A stretch of 64,000 nt of DNA from Porphyrobacter sp. (lineage in GTDB: Bacteria; Pseudomonadota; Alphaproteobacteria; Sphingomonadales; Sphingomonadaceae). Made by a program: the position numbers and the translations under genes. Location of the stretch: assembly GCA_027533455.1 (NCBI GenBank), contig JAPZUC010000013.1:1-64000 (forward strand), written 5' to 3'. Shown piece by piece: positions 25,327-33,584 of this stretch (its first letter is position 1; each line of letters starts with the position of its first letter). Under the pieces are notes generated by a model, which was not told the origin of the DNA, did no database searches, and saw nothing but the letters and a program-made list of their open reading frames with translations.

Positions 25327-26804
25327 TTACACCCAGCCCGCGCGCAAGGGTGCCCCGCCAGCGCGGGTTTCGACCGCTACGCCTGCTGCGCGCAAGGCCT
25401 CCGCCACCGCCTCGGCATCGGCTGAAGGCCCGGTCAGCACCACGCCGCGATCGAGCCGCTGGGCGGCCCATTGCACAAGGCCGAGCGAGCCTGCGCCCGG
25501 CTCGCCATCCTCGACCGCAATCGTGGCAAAAAGCGCCATCGCGGGCGGCACCAGTTCGATCCGCCATCCGGGCTCGCTGCCTGCAATCCGCGCCTCCAGC
25601 GCACGGTAGGTCGCAAGGCTTGCTCCAGGGAGCGGTTTGGCGCGCACCAGCGCGCGGCGGCGGGTGTCGTCGATCAGCACGTCGGTTTCAGAACCGCCCG
25701 CCGCCAGAGCCAGCCGCACCGCCAGTGCCGCCGCGCGGGTCGAGGCCGCCCGCTCGTCCCGCTCGCGCGCCGAGGCAAGCTGCGCGCGCTCGGCCGCGGT
25801 AGCATCGGTGCCGACCTCGTATTGCACCAGTTCAAGCTTCACTGGCTCGCCCAGCCGCTCAGCCAGCACACGTTCGATCCCGCCCTCCACCCCGGGCCGC
25901 AGCACAGGGGTGAACAGCACCGCTTCGATCCCCACCGGCGCGGCGGCGAAATCGATCTCGAGCGTGTCGAGTTTGGCGCGCGCATCGAACTGCGCCCGCA
26001 GCTCGCTGCGCACGATCCGCTGGGCATTGGCCTCCCATGCGACCCGCTGGAGCGCGAAGCCCAGCGGCACGGCGAGCGCAAGGAACACCGCGACCACCAG
26101 GAAACTCTCCACCCGCGACTGCCCGCGCGAAAGCTTCGCCCGGAAGCCATAGAGCCGCGCCATCCCAAAAGCGGTCAGCGCAATGGTGATGAAGTTGGTG
26201 ACGAACAGCAGCAGCGCGCCCGAAAACACTGTCCAGTCCACATCGCGAGGCCATAGCCCACCACCGCCAGTGGCGGCATCAGAGCGGTGGCGATGGCGAC
26301 GCCGGCGATCGCGCCTTCCTTGCCCCGGATCATCGCATAGGCCCCCGCCAGAGCTGAGAAAAGCGCAACGAACAAGTCGAACAGATTGGGACGCGTGCGC
26401 GCGGCGATCTCGCTGGTCACCGCCTGAATGGGCGAGAAGAACACCAGCGCGGCGCACAGCAGCACCGCCATGACGCTGCCGATCAGCAGGGTGCGCAAGC
26501 TGCCCTTCACCCAGTCCGAGTAACCGATCGCCAGCGCAAAGCCCAGCCCCATGATCGGGCCCATAAGCGGCGACAGCAGCATCGCGCCGATCACCACCGC
26601 CGGCGAGGCCAGCAGCAGGCCGAGCACCGCGATCCCGCCGCTCATCGCGGTCATGAACAAGTAGTGTTCGGACAGCTTGCCATCCTCGCGGCGGCGCTCG
26701 GTCACCTCGGTCTGATCGACCTGGCCGATCACGTGCACCATCCACCATTCCCGCGTGCGAGCGATCGCTGCGCTGAGGCTGGCCGGTCCGCTTATCTCGT
26801 TCAT
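25327..26804 (-). pseudogene. DUF389 family membrane protein, frameshifted
   Basis: Start at 26804 gives MNEISGPASLSAAIARTREW, then DUF389 hydrophobic segments LLLASPAVVIGAMLLSPLMG and IAIATALMPPLAVVGYGLAM. The frame then breaks near 26241. The remaining transmembrane part, starting DWTVFSGALLLFVTNFITI, and a soluble C-terminal domain ending RAGWV continue in a frame one base away. Loss of a single base after GLAM would explain it. Intact, the protein would be about 490 residues with six or more helices, function unknown. Sequencing error or a recent mutation cannot be told apart here. Confidence 0.8.
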
Positions 26805-27005
26805 CTGCGGCCCTTTGCCATTCGCGTGGAGTTGCCGGAGGATAGCCGCCTGTTTGCGCGAATGCCAAGCCGCTCTGTGGCAAGGTGGACGCGGGCGCGG
26901 ATTCGGGCATACCATGGCTCCGCGCTTGAAAGGCGTGTTTTAGGTCACTAATACAGTGGGGATTGCCCGGCGCGCGCGCGGGGTTGCAGGGAGCACGATT
27001 GAGGC

Positions 27006-28217
27006 ATGAGCACCGAGACGCAGACCGCCACCGCCACTGAATTCACCCTCACCCCGCCCGATCCGGTGCCGGTTGTCGCGCCCGAGCAGGCTGCGGGGCT
27101 GGTGCCTGTCACCACCGAACAGAAGTCCAAACTCGACACCAAGGTCGATGCCTTTGTCGACGAGCTCCTCGCGGCCGATGCCAAATCGCCCCAGTTCGGC
27201 GAGAAGGTCGACCAGATCACCCGCATGGGGCAGGAGCAGATCCGTGCTGCCGCCGCGATGTCGAACCGCTTCCTCGATCGCCCGGTGCGCGCGATGGATG
27301 CCGATGGTTCTGTGGGCAAAGACCTTGCGGAACTGCGCCGCACGGTCGAGGAACTCGATCCCGGCAAGCAGGGCAAGCTGTCCGGTCCGCGCAAGATCCT
27401 CGGGATCATCCCGTTCGGCAACAAGATCAAGAACTACTTCGACAGCTACACCTCGGCACAGGGGCATATCTCGTCGATCCTCACGCGGCTCGAAAGCGGC
27501 AAGAAGGAGCTGCATCTCGATAACGCGGCAATCGATACCGAACGCCAAAAGCTGTGGGCGGCGATGGGCGAGCTGGAGCAGATGATCCACATCGCCAAAA
27601 CGCTCGACAAGCGGCTGGAGGCGAAGGCGCTCGAACTCGACAGCTCGGACCCCGAAAAGGCCAAGGCCTTGCGGGAAAGCGCGCTGTTCTATGTCCGCCA
27701 GCGCACGCAGGATCTGCTGACGCAGATGGCGGTGAGCGTGCAGGGCTATCTGGCGCTCGATCTGGTCAAGAAGAACAATGTCGAACTGGTGAAGGGCGTC
27801 GACCGCGCCAGCACCACCACTGTGGGCGCGCTGCGCACCGCGGTTACCGTCGCGCAGGCGATGACCAACCAGCGGTTGGTGCTCGGCCAGATCACGGCGC
27901 TCAACAAGACCACCAGCGACATCATCGATTCGACCAGCACGCTGCTGCGCGAACAGACCGCGCAGATCCACGAGCAGGCCGCCGCCAGCACCATCCCGCT
28001 GGAAACGCTCCAGCGCGCCTTCCAGAACATCTATGACACGATGGACGAGGTGGACGCCTTCAAGGTGCGCGCGCTCGATTCGATGAAGCAGACGGTGACC
28101 GTGCTGACCAGCGAGGTCGAGCGATCCAAGGGCTATATCGCCCGGGCCGAAGGCCAGGCGCAGGCGCAGGCCAAGGTTGCCTCGCAGACGCCGTCGCTGC
28201 TGGCGCTGGATCGCTGA
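27006..28217 (+). CDS. telA: toxic anion resistance protein TelA family
   Basis: A 403-residue TelA family protein, linked in the family to tellurite and other toxic-anion or antibiotic tolerance. Typical features are FGNKIKNYFDSYTSAQGHIS, a long helical body with LDKRLEAKALELDSSDPEKA and the C-terminal LREQTAQIHEQAAASTIPLE. It is soluble and probably coiled-coil. It leads an operon with the XpaC-like gene (11 bases apart) and the PHA-system gene. Mechanism is unknown for the family. Confidence 0.95.
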   Translation: MSTETQTATATEFTLTPPDPVPVVAPEQAAGLVPVTTEQKSKLDTKVDAFVDELLAADAKSPQFGEKVDQITRMGQEQIRAAAAMSNRFLDRPVRAMDADGSVGKDLAELRRTVEELDPGKQGKLSGPRKILGIIPFGNKIKNYFDSYTSAQGHISSILTRLESGKKELHLDNAAIDTERQKLWAAMGELEQMIHIAKTLDKRLEAKALELDSSDPEKAKALRESALFYVRQRTQDLLTQMAVSVQGYLALDLVKKNNVELVKGVDRASTTTVGALRTAVTVAQAMTNQRLVLGQITALNKTTSDIIDSTSTLLREQTAQIHEQAAASTIPLETLQRAFQNIYDTMDEVDAFKVRALDSMKQTVTVLTSEVERSKGYIARAEGQAQAQAKVASQTPSLLALDR

Positions 28218-28228
28218 TCGGGAGCCTG

Positions 28229-29041
28229 ATGGTCTACGAAACGTCCGAGCAGCAACTCCGCAGCGCCAAGCGATCGCTGGCGACCCAGCGCGACGGCGGG
28301 ACGCACCGCCCTGCGCCGCGCGGGCAAAGCATTGGCAAGGGTTCGGCCCAGCTGAAGCTCAAGAGCCTGCTGATCAAGGTGCGCAATATCGCGCTGGCGA
28401 TCTTCGCGATCTGGCTGGGCGCGGGGATTGCGGGCGCTTTCGTTGGCGGGATCGGGTTCTGGGGCGTGATGGCGGTGATCGTCTCCACCGCGATTGCGAT
28501 TGCGGTGTTCTCGAGCTTCCCTAAAGTGAAGGTGCCCAAACGCGCCGAACTGAAGCTGGGTAACCCGCAGCAGATGGTCGCGCGCACCGAAATCTGGCTC
28601 GAATCCCAACGCCCTGCCCTGCCCCCGCCCGCGCAGGCACTGGTCGACCAGCTCGGCGTGCAACTCGACGCGCTGGGGCTGCAACTGAAAGGCCTCGGAG
28701 ACAATGAGCCAGCCATGGCCGAGGTGCGCGAGCTGGTGGGCGAATACATCCCCGAGACGATCGACAACTACCGCAAGATCCCCGCGCACCTTCGCACCGA
28801 GGAATATGCCGGCAAGACCGCCGACGAGCGCCTGACCGAAAGCCTCACCAAGCTTTCGGGCGAGGTCGACCGCGTGACGCGGCGGCTGGCCGAAGGCGCG
28901 CTCGACGATCTGGCGATCAAGAGCCGCTATCTCGAATACCGCTATGGCGGTGCAGAGGCGCTAGAAGACATGACAGGGATGCCCGATACCGGCGTGCCGC
29001 TGCCCGATTTCTCCGCGATCCCCACGACAAAGGAGCGCTGA
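28229..29041 (+). CDS. XpaC-like membrane protein of the telA operon
   Basis: A 270-residue protein with a basic N-terminus, two transmembrane helices (LAIFAIWLGAGIAGAFVGGI and VIVSTAIAIAVFSSF, residues 57-95) and a long cytoplasmic helical domain with EYIPETIDNYRKIPAHLRTE. That segment resembles the 5-bromo-4-chloroindolyl phosphate hydrolysis protein (XpaC) family that commonly accompanies telA. A GGGAG site precedes the ATG. It probably works with TelA at the membrane. Confidence 0.75.
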   Translation: MVYETSEQQLRSAKRSLATQRDGGTHRPAPRGQSIGKGSAQLKLKSLLIKVRNIALAIFAIWLGAGIAGAFVGGIGFWGVMAVIVSTAIAIAVFSSFPKVKVPKRAELKLGNPQQMVARTEIWLESQRPALPPPAQALVDQLGVQLDALGLQLKGLGDNEPAMAEVRELVGEYIPETIDNYRKIPAHLRTEEYAGKTADERLTESLTKLSGEVDRVTRRLAEGALDDLAIKSRYLEYRYGGAEALEDMTGMPDTGVPLPDFSAIPTTKER

Positions 29042-29044
29042 GCC

Positions 29045-29344
29045 ATGCGCGTGACCTTGCCCCACAGTCTCACCAAGGAAGAGGTCCGCACGCGGATGCA
29101 CAAGCACGCCGACGAGATCGGCAGCTTCTTCCCCGCCGGCCTCGCGCGCGTCACCACCGGCTGGCCGAGCGAGGACCGCATGAGCATCACCGCCGAGGTG
29201 ATGGGCCAGACGATCCCCGGCGGGGTGGAGGTGCGAGACACCGAAGTGGTGATCGAGATGGATCTGCCGCTTCTGCTTTCGGTGATGAAAGGCCCGCTTG
29301 AGGCCGCCGTAAAGAAGGAAGCCGGGCGCCTGCTCGCCCCCTGA
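29045..29344 (+). CDS. polyhydroxyalkanoic acid system family protein
   Basis: A 99-residue protein of the PHA-granule-system family, recognisable by MRVTLPHSLTKEEVRTRMHK, VMGQTIPGGVEVRD and the Leu-rich DLPLLLSVMKGPLEAAVKKE. The family is often near PHA or telA-like genes; its role is unknown. It starts three bases after the upstream stop, so it is in the same operon. Confidence 0.88.
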   Translation: MRVTLPHSLTKEEVRTRMHKHADEIGSFFPAGLARVTTGWPSEDRMSITAEVMGQTIPGGVEVRDTEVVIEMDLPLLLSVMKGPLEAAVKKEAGRLLAP

Positions 29345-29349
29345 CCCCA

Positions 29350-29370
29350 GCGCCGCCCTTTCTGCGGCGC
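29350..29370 (+). terminator. weak hairpin after the telA operon
   Basis: GCGCCGC / GCGGCGC stem with an 8-base loop begins six bases past the stop. Only CGTTTG follows, so it is a poor rho-independent terminator. Confidence 0.35.
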
Positions 29371-29391
29371 CGTTTGCCAAGCCGACGCAGG

Positions 29392-29413
29392 TGTGTCATA
29401 TTTATTAGACACA
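29392..29413. promoter_or_regulatory. TGT-N12-ACA palindrome, candidate PpsR/CrtJ site upstream of bphO-bphP
   Basis: TGTGTC-N10-GACACA is a perfect 6+6 inverted repeat and contains TGT-N12-ACA (29394-29411), the consensus of the photosynthesis repressor PpsR/CrtJ. It is in an AT-rich stretch 84 bases upstream of bphO. PpsR control of phytochrome genes is known in photosynthetic alphaproteobacteria; the assignment here is inference. Confidence 0.5.
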
Positions 29414-29496
29414 TTTTTGTGCCAATTTTGCCTTACACGCGGGATCGTAGGGGCATTTCGGCCCACTAGCCGATTCGGGCGGGAAGGACGGGCGGT

Positions 29497-30147
29497 ATGG
29501 CGTCGGCCAGTTATGCGGCGGCCACTCATCAGGCAGGGCCGGGCGAAAGCCTGCGGGCCGGTCTGCGCGCCGCAACGATGGCCGCACATGATCTGCTCGA
29601 CCACGCGATGCAGGCCGCCAGCGGCTGGGAAACGCGGGAGGACTACGCCTGCTTCCTCGCCCTGCAACACGCCGCCCGCGAGCCGCTCGAAGCATGGCTC
29701 GCCGCCAATGCTCCGGCCGATCTCGTCCCGCCGCGCCAGACTCCGCTGATCGCCCGCGATCTGGCGGCGCTAGACCAGACCTTGCCCCCCTCCAGCCCCC
29801 GCTTCGACCCCTCGCAGACCCCCGCCAGCCCGGCTTCAGTAGCCGCGTTTCACGTGGAACACGCAAGCATCGGAGCGGCATGGGTGCTGGCCGGATCGGC
29901 GCTGGGGAACAAGGCGATTGCCAAGCAGGTCACCCGGATCGGCGGCGGGCAATGGCCGCTCGCCTTCCTCGGAGACGAAGCGATGATGGGCTTCTGGCAG
30001 GACTTGCGCGCCCGCATCGAACGCCCCGCCGCGCCGGCCGAGGCCGAAGGTGCAACCCGCGCGGCAGAAGCGGTGTTCGCGCATTTCCTCGCCGTGGCCG
30101 AGGGCGGTCAAGCCTCTGCAATCACGCCTGAAAGTATTCCGGCGTGA
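29497..30147 (+). CDS. bphO: heme oxygenase (biliverdin-producing)
   Basis: A 216-residue heme oxygenase that cleaves heme to biliverdin, the chromophore of the phytochrome that follows. The proximal-His helix is TMAAHDLLDHAM (His31), and the distal Gly-rich helix is HASIGAAWVLAGSALGNK. Between them lies an unusual Pro/Ser-rich stretch (about residues 95-121) encoded by phased C-rich repeats and a parS-like site within the gene. Its stop overlaps the bphP start (GTGA), so the two are coupled. A GGAAGGACGGGCGG precedes the ATG. Confidence 0.92.
   Translation: MASASYAAATHQAGPGESLRAGLRAATMAAHDLLDHAMQAASGWETREDYACFLALQHAAREPLEAWLAANAPADLVPPRQTPLIARDLAALDQTLPPSSPRFDPSQTPASPASVAAFHVEHASIGAAWVLAGSALGNKAIAKQVTRIGGGQWPLAFLGDEAMMGFWQDLRARIERPAAPAEAEGATRAAEAVFAHFLAVAEGGQASAITPESIPA
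29772..29845 (+). repeat. 11-bp phased C-rich repeat array beside parS site 2, inside bphO
   Basis: Units start at 29772, 29783, 29794, 29805, 29816, 29827 and 29838, all 11 bases apart, for example AGCCCCCGCTT, AGACCCCCGCC and AGCCCGGCTTC. The last starts 8 bases before the parS 16-mer. An 11-base period is not a codon multiple, so coding constraint does not explain it. Confidence 0.8.
29846..29861. promoter_or_regulatory. parS: parS-like ParB-binding site 2 (intragenic)
   Basis: CGTTTCACGTGGAACA, 15 of 16 bases of the universal parS palindrome. It lies inside bphO and encodes residues AFHVEH. Confidence 0.85.
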
Positions 30148-32690
30148 ACCTCCAGCAGCGCACTGACACGCTTACAGAATGTGACCGCGAGGCGATCCAT
30201 CACATCGCCGCGGTGCAGGACTTCGGCGGGCTGATCGCCGCCGATGCCCAAGGCCAGGTGGCGCATTGTTCCGCCAATGTCGCCGCACTGCTGGGCCTCG
30301 CTGAATTGCCCGAAACGGGTGTGCCGCTCGCCGAATTCCTCGCGCCTGCCGCACTTGCCACACTTGACGCGGCACTGGCGAACCTCGCCGGGATCGACAC
30401 GCTGGAACGCCGCTTCGGCCTAGATCTCACAGGAGAAAATCGCTTCTTCGACTGCGCGGTGCACAGGGTGCGCGACCTGGCGATCATCGAGTTCGAGCGC
30501 CACGCCCGCAACGATTTTGCCGATCATGTCAGCATGATCATTCCCGTGATCGCCCAGCTTGAACAGGCCGCCACCCTCGGCGCCCTTTGCGATACCGCCG
30601 CGCGGCTGGTGCGGCAGATGACCGGCTATGACCGTGTCATGGTCTACCGCTTCCACCCCGACGAAAGCGGGGAGGTGATCGCCGAGGATCGCCATGCGGA
30701 CCTCGAACCCTTCAAGGGCCTGCGCTACCCCGCCGCCGATATCCCGCAGCAGGCGCGCGAGCTGTTTCGCCGCAACCGGTTCCGCATCATCGCCGATATG
30801 CAGTCGGAGGCGGTGCCGATCATCCCCGCTCTCGGCCCCGAGGACGCGCCGCTTGATCTGTCGATGTCAATGCTGCGTTCGCATTCGAAGATGCACCTCG
30901 CCTATATGCGCAACATGGGCGTGGGCGCCTCGCTTGCCATTGCGATCGTGCGGCATGACCGGCTGTGGGGCATGATCTCGTGCCACCACCGCGAGGCCCG
31001 CTTGCCGCCCTATTCGCTGCGCACCGTGGCCGAACTGCTCAGCCAGACCTTCTCGCTGATGCTTGACCGCATCCTCGTTGCGCAGGCCGAGGCCTTGCGG
31101 GAACGGGCGCGGCAATTGAACGACCGGCTGCTGCTGCGCCTTGCGGGGGGCGTGTCCCTCGCTGACAGCCTGCCGATGATCGAGGAGCTGCTGCGCGGCA
31201 CTATCCAGCACGATGGCATATCGCTGTTTGCCGGCGGCGAATACCGCGCCAGCGGGGAGGCGCCGGAGGAAGCCGAGTTCCGCGCCATTGCACCGCTGCT
31301 CGCCAGCGCACTGGGCGGGGCGACCCATTCGACCACGCGGCTGGCCGACCAGATCCCCGACGCCGCTGCCTTTGCGGCCCGCGCGGCGGGCGCGCTGGTG
31401 CTGCCGCTGTCGCGAGGCACGCGGGATTCGCTGGTGCTGTGGCGCCGCCCGCAGACCCGCACCGTGACCTGGGCGGGCGAGCCGGCCAAGGCGGCCGCAG
31501 CCCCCGGCGAACTGCTACAGCCACGCGCCAGCTTTGCCGCGTGGCAGGAAACAGTCCGCGGCCACTCCACCGACTGGACGCCCGAGGAATGCGAGATCGC
31601 CGCGCGCCTGCGCCGTACGCTGATCGAGGTGATCCTGCGCATGAGCGAGGACCTCACCCGTGAACGCGCCCGTGCGGCCGACCAGCAAGACCTGCTGATC
31701 GCCGAACTCAACCACCGCGTACGCAACATCCTCGGCCTGATCCGCGCGCTGGTCTCGCAATCGCAGGCCGAAGCGCTGAGCGTCCCCGGCTTTGCCGCCA
31801 TCATCGGCGGGCGGATCGCGGCGCTGGCGGCAGCGCATGACAATATCACCGAGCGGAACTGGGGCCCGGCCAGCCTCGCGCGGCTGATCGAGGGCGAGCT
31901 TGCCCCCTATGACGGGGCCGATCGCGCGCGCTTCAGGTTCTCGGGAGAGGACGTGTTAGTTACCCCCGAGGCCTACACTATCCTTGCGCTGGTGGTGCAC
32001 GAACTGGCGACGAACTCGGCCAAATATGGCAGCCTTTCGGCGCGTGCGGGGACAGTCGAGGTGACCCTCACGCGGACCGCTTTCGGCGATCTGTCACTGC
32101 GCTGGCGCGAGATCGGAGGGCCGCCGGTGACCGCGCCGACGCGGAATGGCTTCGGCTCCACGATCATCACCCGGTCGATCCCCCACGACCTGCAGGGCGA
32201 GGCCGACGTGCGTTACAAGCTGGCCGGGGTGGAGGCCGATTTCCTCGTGCCCGGCCGCTATCTGGCAACGCCCGAAGCCGGTGCGCGGCGCATCGCCCCG
32301 CCCGTCCCCGATCCCCTGCGCGCCGCAACGGGCGCGGGCGCGGTGCATCCGGCGCGGGTGCTGGTGGTCGAGGACAGCATCATCATCGCGCTTGATACCG
32401 AGGAGAATCTCATCCGGCTGGGCGTCGCCGAGGTGCGGCTGGAAAGCTCGGTCAAAGGCGCGCTGGCGGCGATCGGCGAAGGTCGCTGGGATTTTGCGAT
32501 CATCGACTTCAATCTGGGCGGCGAAAGCTCAGAACCCATCGCCGAGGCGCTGCGGGCAGCGGGCGTACGCTTCGTGCTGGCCACAGGCTATGCCGAAGCG
32601 GCGAGCAGCTTTGACCGGCTGGGCGCGGAAGCGGTGCTGCGCAAGCCTTATGGAATGACCGAGATCGAACGGCTGCTGGTGGGCGCTTGA
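30144..32690 (+). CDS. bphP: bacteriophytochrome HWE-family histidine kinase with C-terminal receiver
   Basis: An 848-residue red/far-red photoreceptor. Domains in order: PAS (1-115) with the biliverdin Cys candidate Cys13 in ECDREAIHHI; GAF (130-300) with PAADIPQQARELF and chromophore-pocket His251 in SKMHLAYMRNMG; PHY (310-500); HWE kinase with phosphoacceptor His524 in AELNHRVRN and ATP-binding VHELATNSAKYG; and a receiver domain with Asp788 in AIIDFNLGG. The start is GTG at 30144, overlapping the bphO stop. The usual 'IQPHG' of the PAS is VQDFG here. The output is probably intramolecular or Hpt-linked phosphotransfer. No DNA-binding partner is adjacent. Confidence 0.96.
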   Translation: MNLQQRTDTLTECDREAIHHIAAVQDFGGLIAADAQGQVAHCSANVAALLGLAELPETGVPLAEFLAPAALATLDAALANLAGIDTLERRFGLDLTGENRFFDCAVHRVRDLAIIEFERHARNDFADHVSMIIPVIAQLEQAATLGALCDTAARLVRQMTGYDRVMVYRFHPDESGEVIAEDRHADLEPFKGLRYPAADIPQQARELFRRNRFRIIADMQSEAVPIIPALGPEDAPLDLSMSMLRSHSKMHLAYMRNMGVGASLAIAIVRHDRLWGMISCHHREARLPPYSLRTVAELLSQTFSLMLDRILVAQAEALRERARQLNDRLLLRLAGGVSLADSLPMIEELLRGTIQHDGISLFAGGEYRASGEAPEEAEFRAIAPLLASALGGATHSTTRLADQIPDAAAFAARAAGALVLPLSRGTRDSLVLWRRPQTRTVTWAGEPAKAAAAPGELLQPRASFAAWQETVRGHSTDWTPEECEIAARLRRTLIEVILRMSEDLTRERARAADQQDLLIAELNHRVRNILGLIRALVSQSQAEALSVPGFAAIIGGRIAALAAAHDNITERNWGPASLARLIEGELAPYDGADRARFRFSGEDVLVTPEAYTILALVVHELATNSAKYGSLSARAGTVEVTLTRTAFGDLSLRWREIGGPPVTAPTRNGFGSTIITRSIPHDLQGEADVRYKLAGVEADFLVPGRYLATPEAGARRIAPPVPDPLRAATGAGAVHPARVLVVEDSIIIALDTEENLIRLGVAEVRLESSVKGALAAIGEGRWDFAIIDFNLGGESSEPIAEALRAAGVRFVLATGYAEAASSFDRLGAEAVLRKPYGMTEIERLLVGA

Positions 32691-32708
32691 GGAGTGTTGA
32701 TGGGGGTT

Positions 32709-32741
32709 AGACCCCCGCTAGCCCCCCTCCAGACCCCTGTT
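32709..32741 (+). repeat. 11-bp phased C-rich repeat array beside parS site 3
   Basis: Three units start at 32709, 32720 and 32731 (AGACCCCCGCT, AGCCCCCCTCC, AGACCCCTGTT), exactly 11 bases apart. The last starts 30 bases before parS, that is one further turn than at site 1. Confidence 0.85.
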
Positions 32742-32760
32742 CAGCAGGGCCCTTGCAGCG

Positions 32761-32776
32761 TGCTTCACGTGAAACG
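32761..32776. promoter_or_regulatory. parS: parS-like ParB-binding site 3
   Basis: TGCTTCACGTGAAACG, 14 of 16 bases of the universal palindrome with an intact TTCACGTGAAAC core. It lies between the convergent bphP and mannose-6-phosphate isomerase genes. Confidence 0.8.
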
Positions 32777-32786
32777 TCGCAAGGCT

Positions 32787-33584
32787 TCAGACCCCGCGGG
32801 TGAGCAGGGTCACTCCGGCGCGGCTGAAATCGAGATTCTCCAGCGCGTCTGCCACCAGACACTCGCCCGCACCGGCCAGCGCCGATCCGTCCCTGGCGGC
32901 GACCTCGCCCGCAAGCGGCAGAGCGAGCAGCGGCCCTGAATAGGCGGCAATGGTCGCCGCATCGGGTGCCCCTTCGACCCGGTCGAGCCGGAAGTGCGGG
33001 CCATCGACCAGCACCTGCCCGTCCGCGATGGAGCGCTTGTGCTGCACCCCGTAGGGCGCTCCGCTGGCGACTGCGAGGGCGCGTTCGAGATGCAGTTCGC
33101 GCGGGCGGCCATAGTCGTAAAGGCGGAAGGTGGTATCGCTGGTCTGCTGCACCTCGACCAGCGCGAGGCCCGGGCCGATCGCGTGGACGGTGCCTGCGGG
33201 CAGATAGAACAGATCCCCGGGGTGGGCCGGGTGCCACGTCAGCAAATCCTCGATCGAGCCATCGAGAGCAGCAGCCTCGATCTCGGCAGAGGCCACCTCG
33301 CGTTCAAACCCGATCGCAAGACGCGCATCAGGCTCGGCATCGAGCACCAGCCAGCACTCCTCCTTGCCCGCCTCGCCCAGCAAGGCGTTGTGGTCGGAGG
33401 GGTGCACCTGCACCGAAAGTTTCTCGCTTGTGAACAGGTACTTGACCAGAACCTGCGGAACTTCGGGCGGAGGCTCGAACCAGATCTCGCCGATCCGCTC
33501 ACCCGCCGGGGCTGCGAAAGGCGCGGGTAGCGCGTCACGGCCCCAGACCTTGGCGACCATGCGGGTCGGCAGTTTGCGCGCCAT
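32787..33584 (-). CDS. manA: mannose-6-phosphate isomerase, class I
   Basis: A 265-residue type I phosphomannose isomerase (fructose-6-P to mannose-6-P, zinc-dependent cupin). Zinc ligand segments SVQVHPSDHNALLG (Gln/His) and the catalytic-fold element GDLFYLPAGTVHAIGPG are clear, as is KEECWLVLDAEPDA with its Glu. It is shorter than classical ManA. Start overlaps the upstream guanylyltransferase stop (TAATG). With the next gene it supplies GDP-mannose for polysaccharide. Confidence 0.93.
   Translation of the reverse strand: MARKLPTRMVAKVWGRDALPAPFAAPAGERIGEIWFEPPPEVPQVLVKYLFTSEKLSVQVHPSDHNALLGEAGKEECWLVLDAEPDARLAIGFEREVASAEIEAAALDGSIEDLLTWHPAHPGDLFYLPAGTVHAIGPGLALVEVQQTSDTTFRLYDYGRPRELHLERALAVASGAPYGVQHKRSIADGQVLVDGPHFRLDRVEGAPDAATIAAYSGPLLALPLAGEVAARDGSALAGAGECLVADALENLDFSRAGVTLLTRGV

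Noticed and set aside
29418..29437. A second TGT...ACA pair upstream of bphO
   Set aside because: The spacing is 14, not 12, and the arms have no further symmetry.
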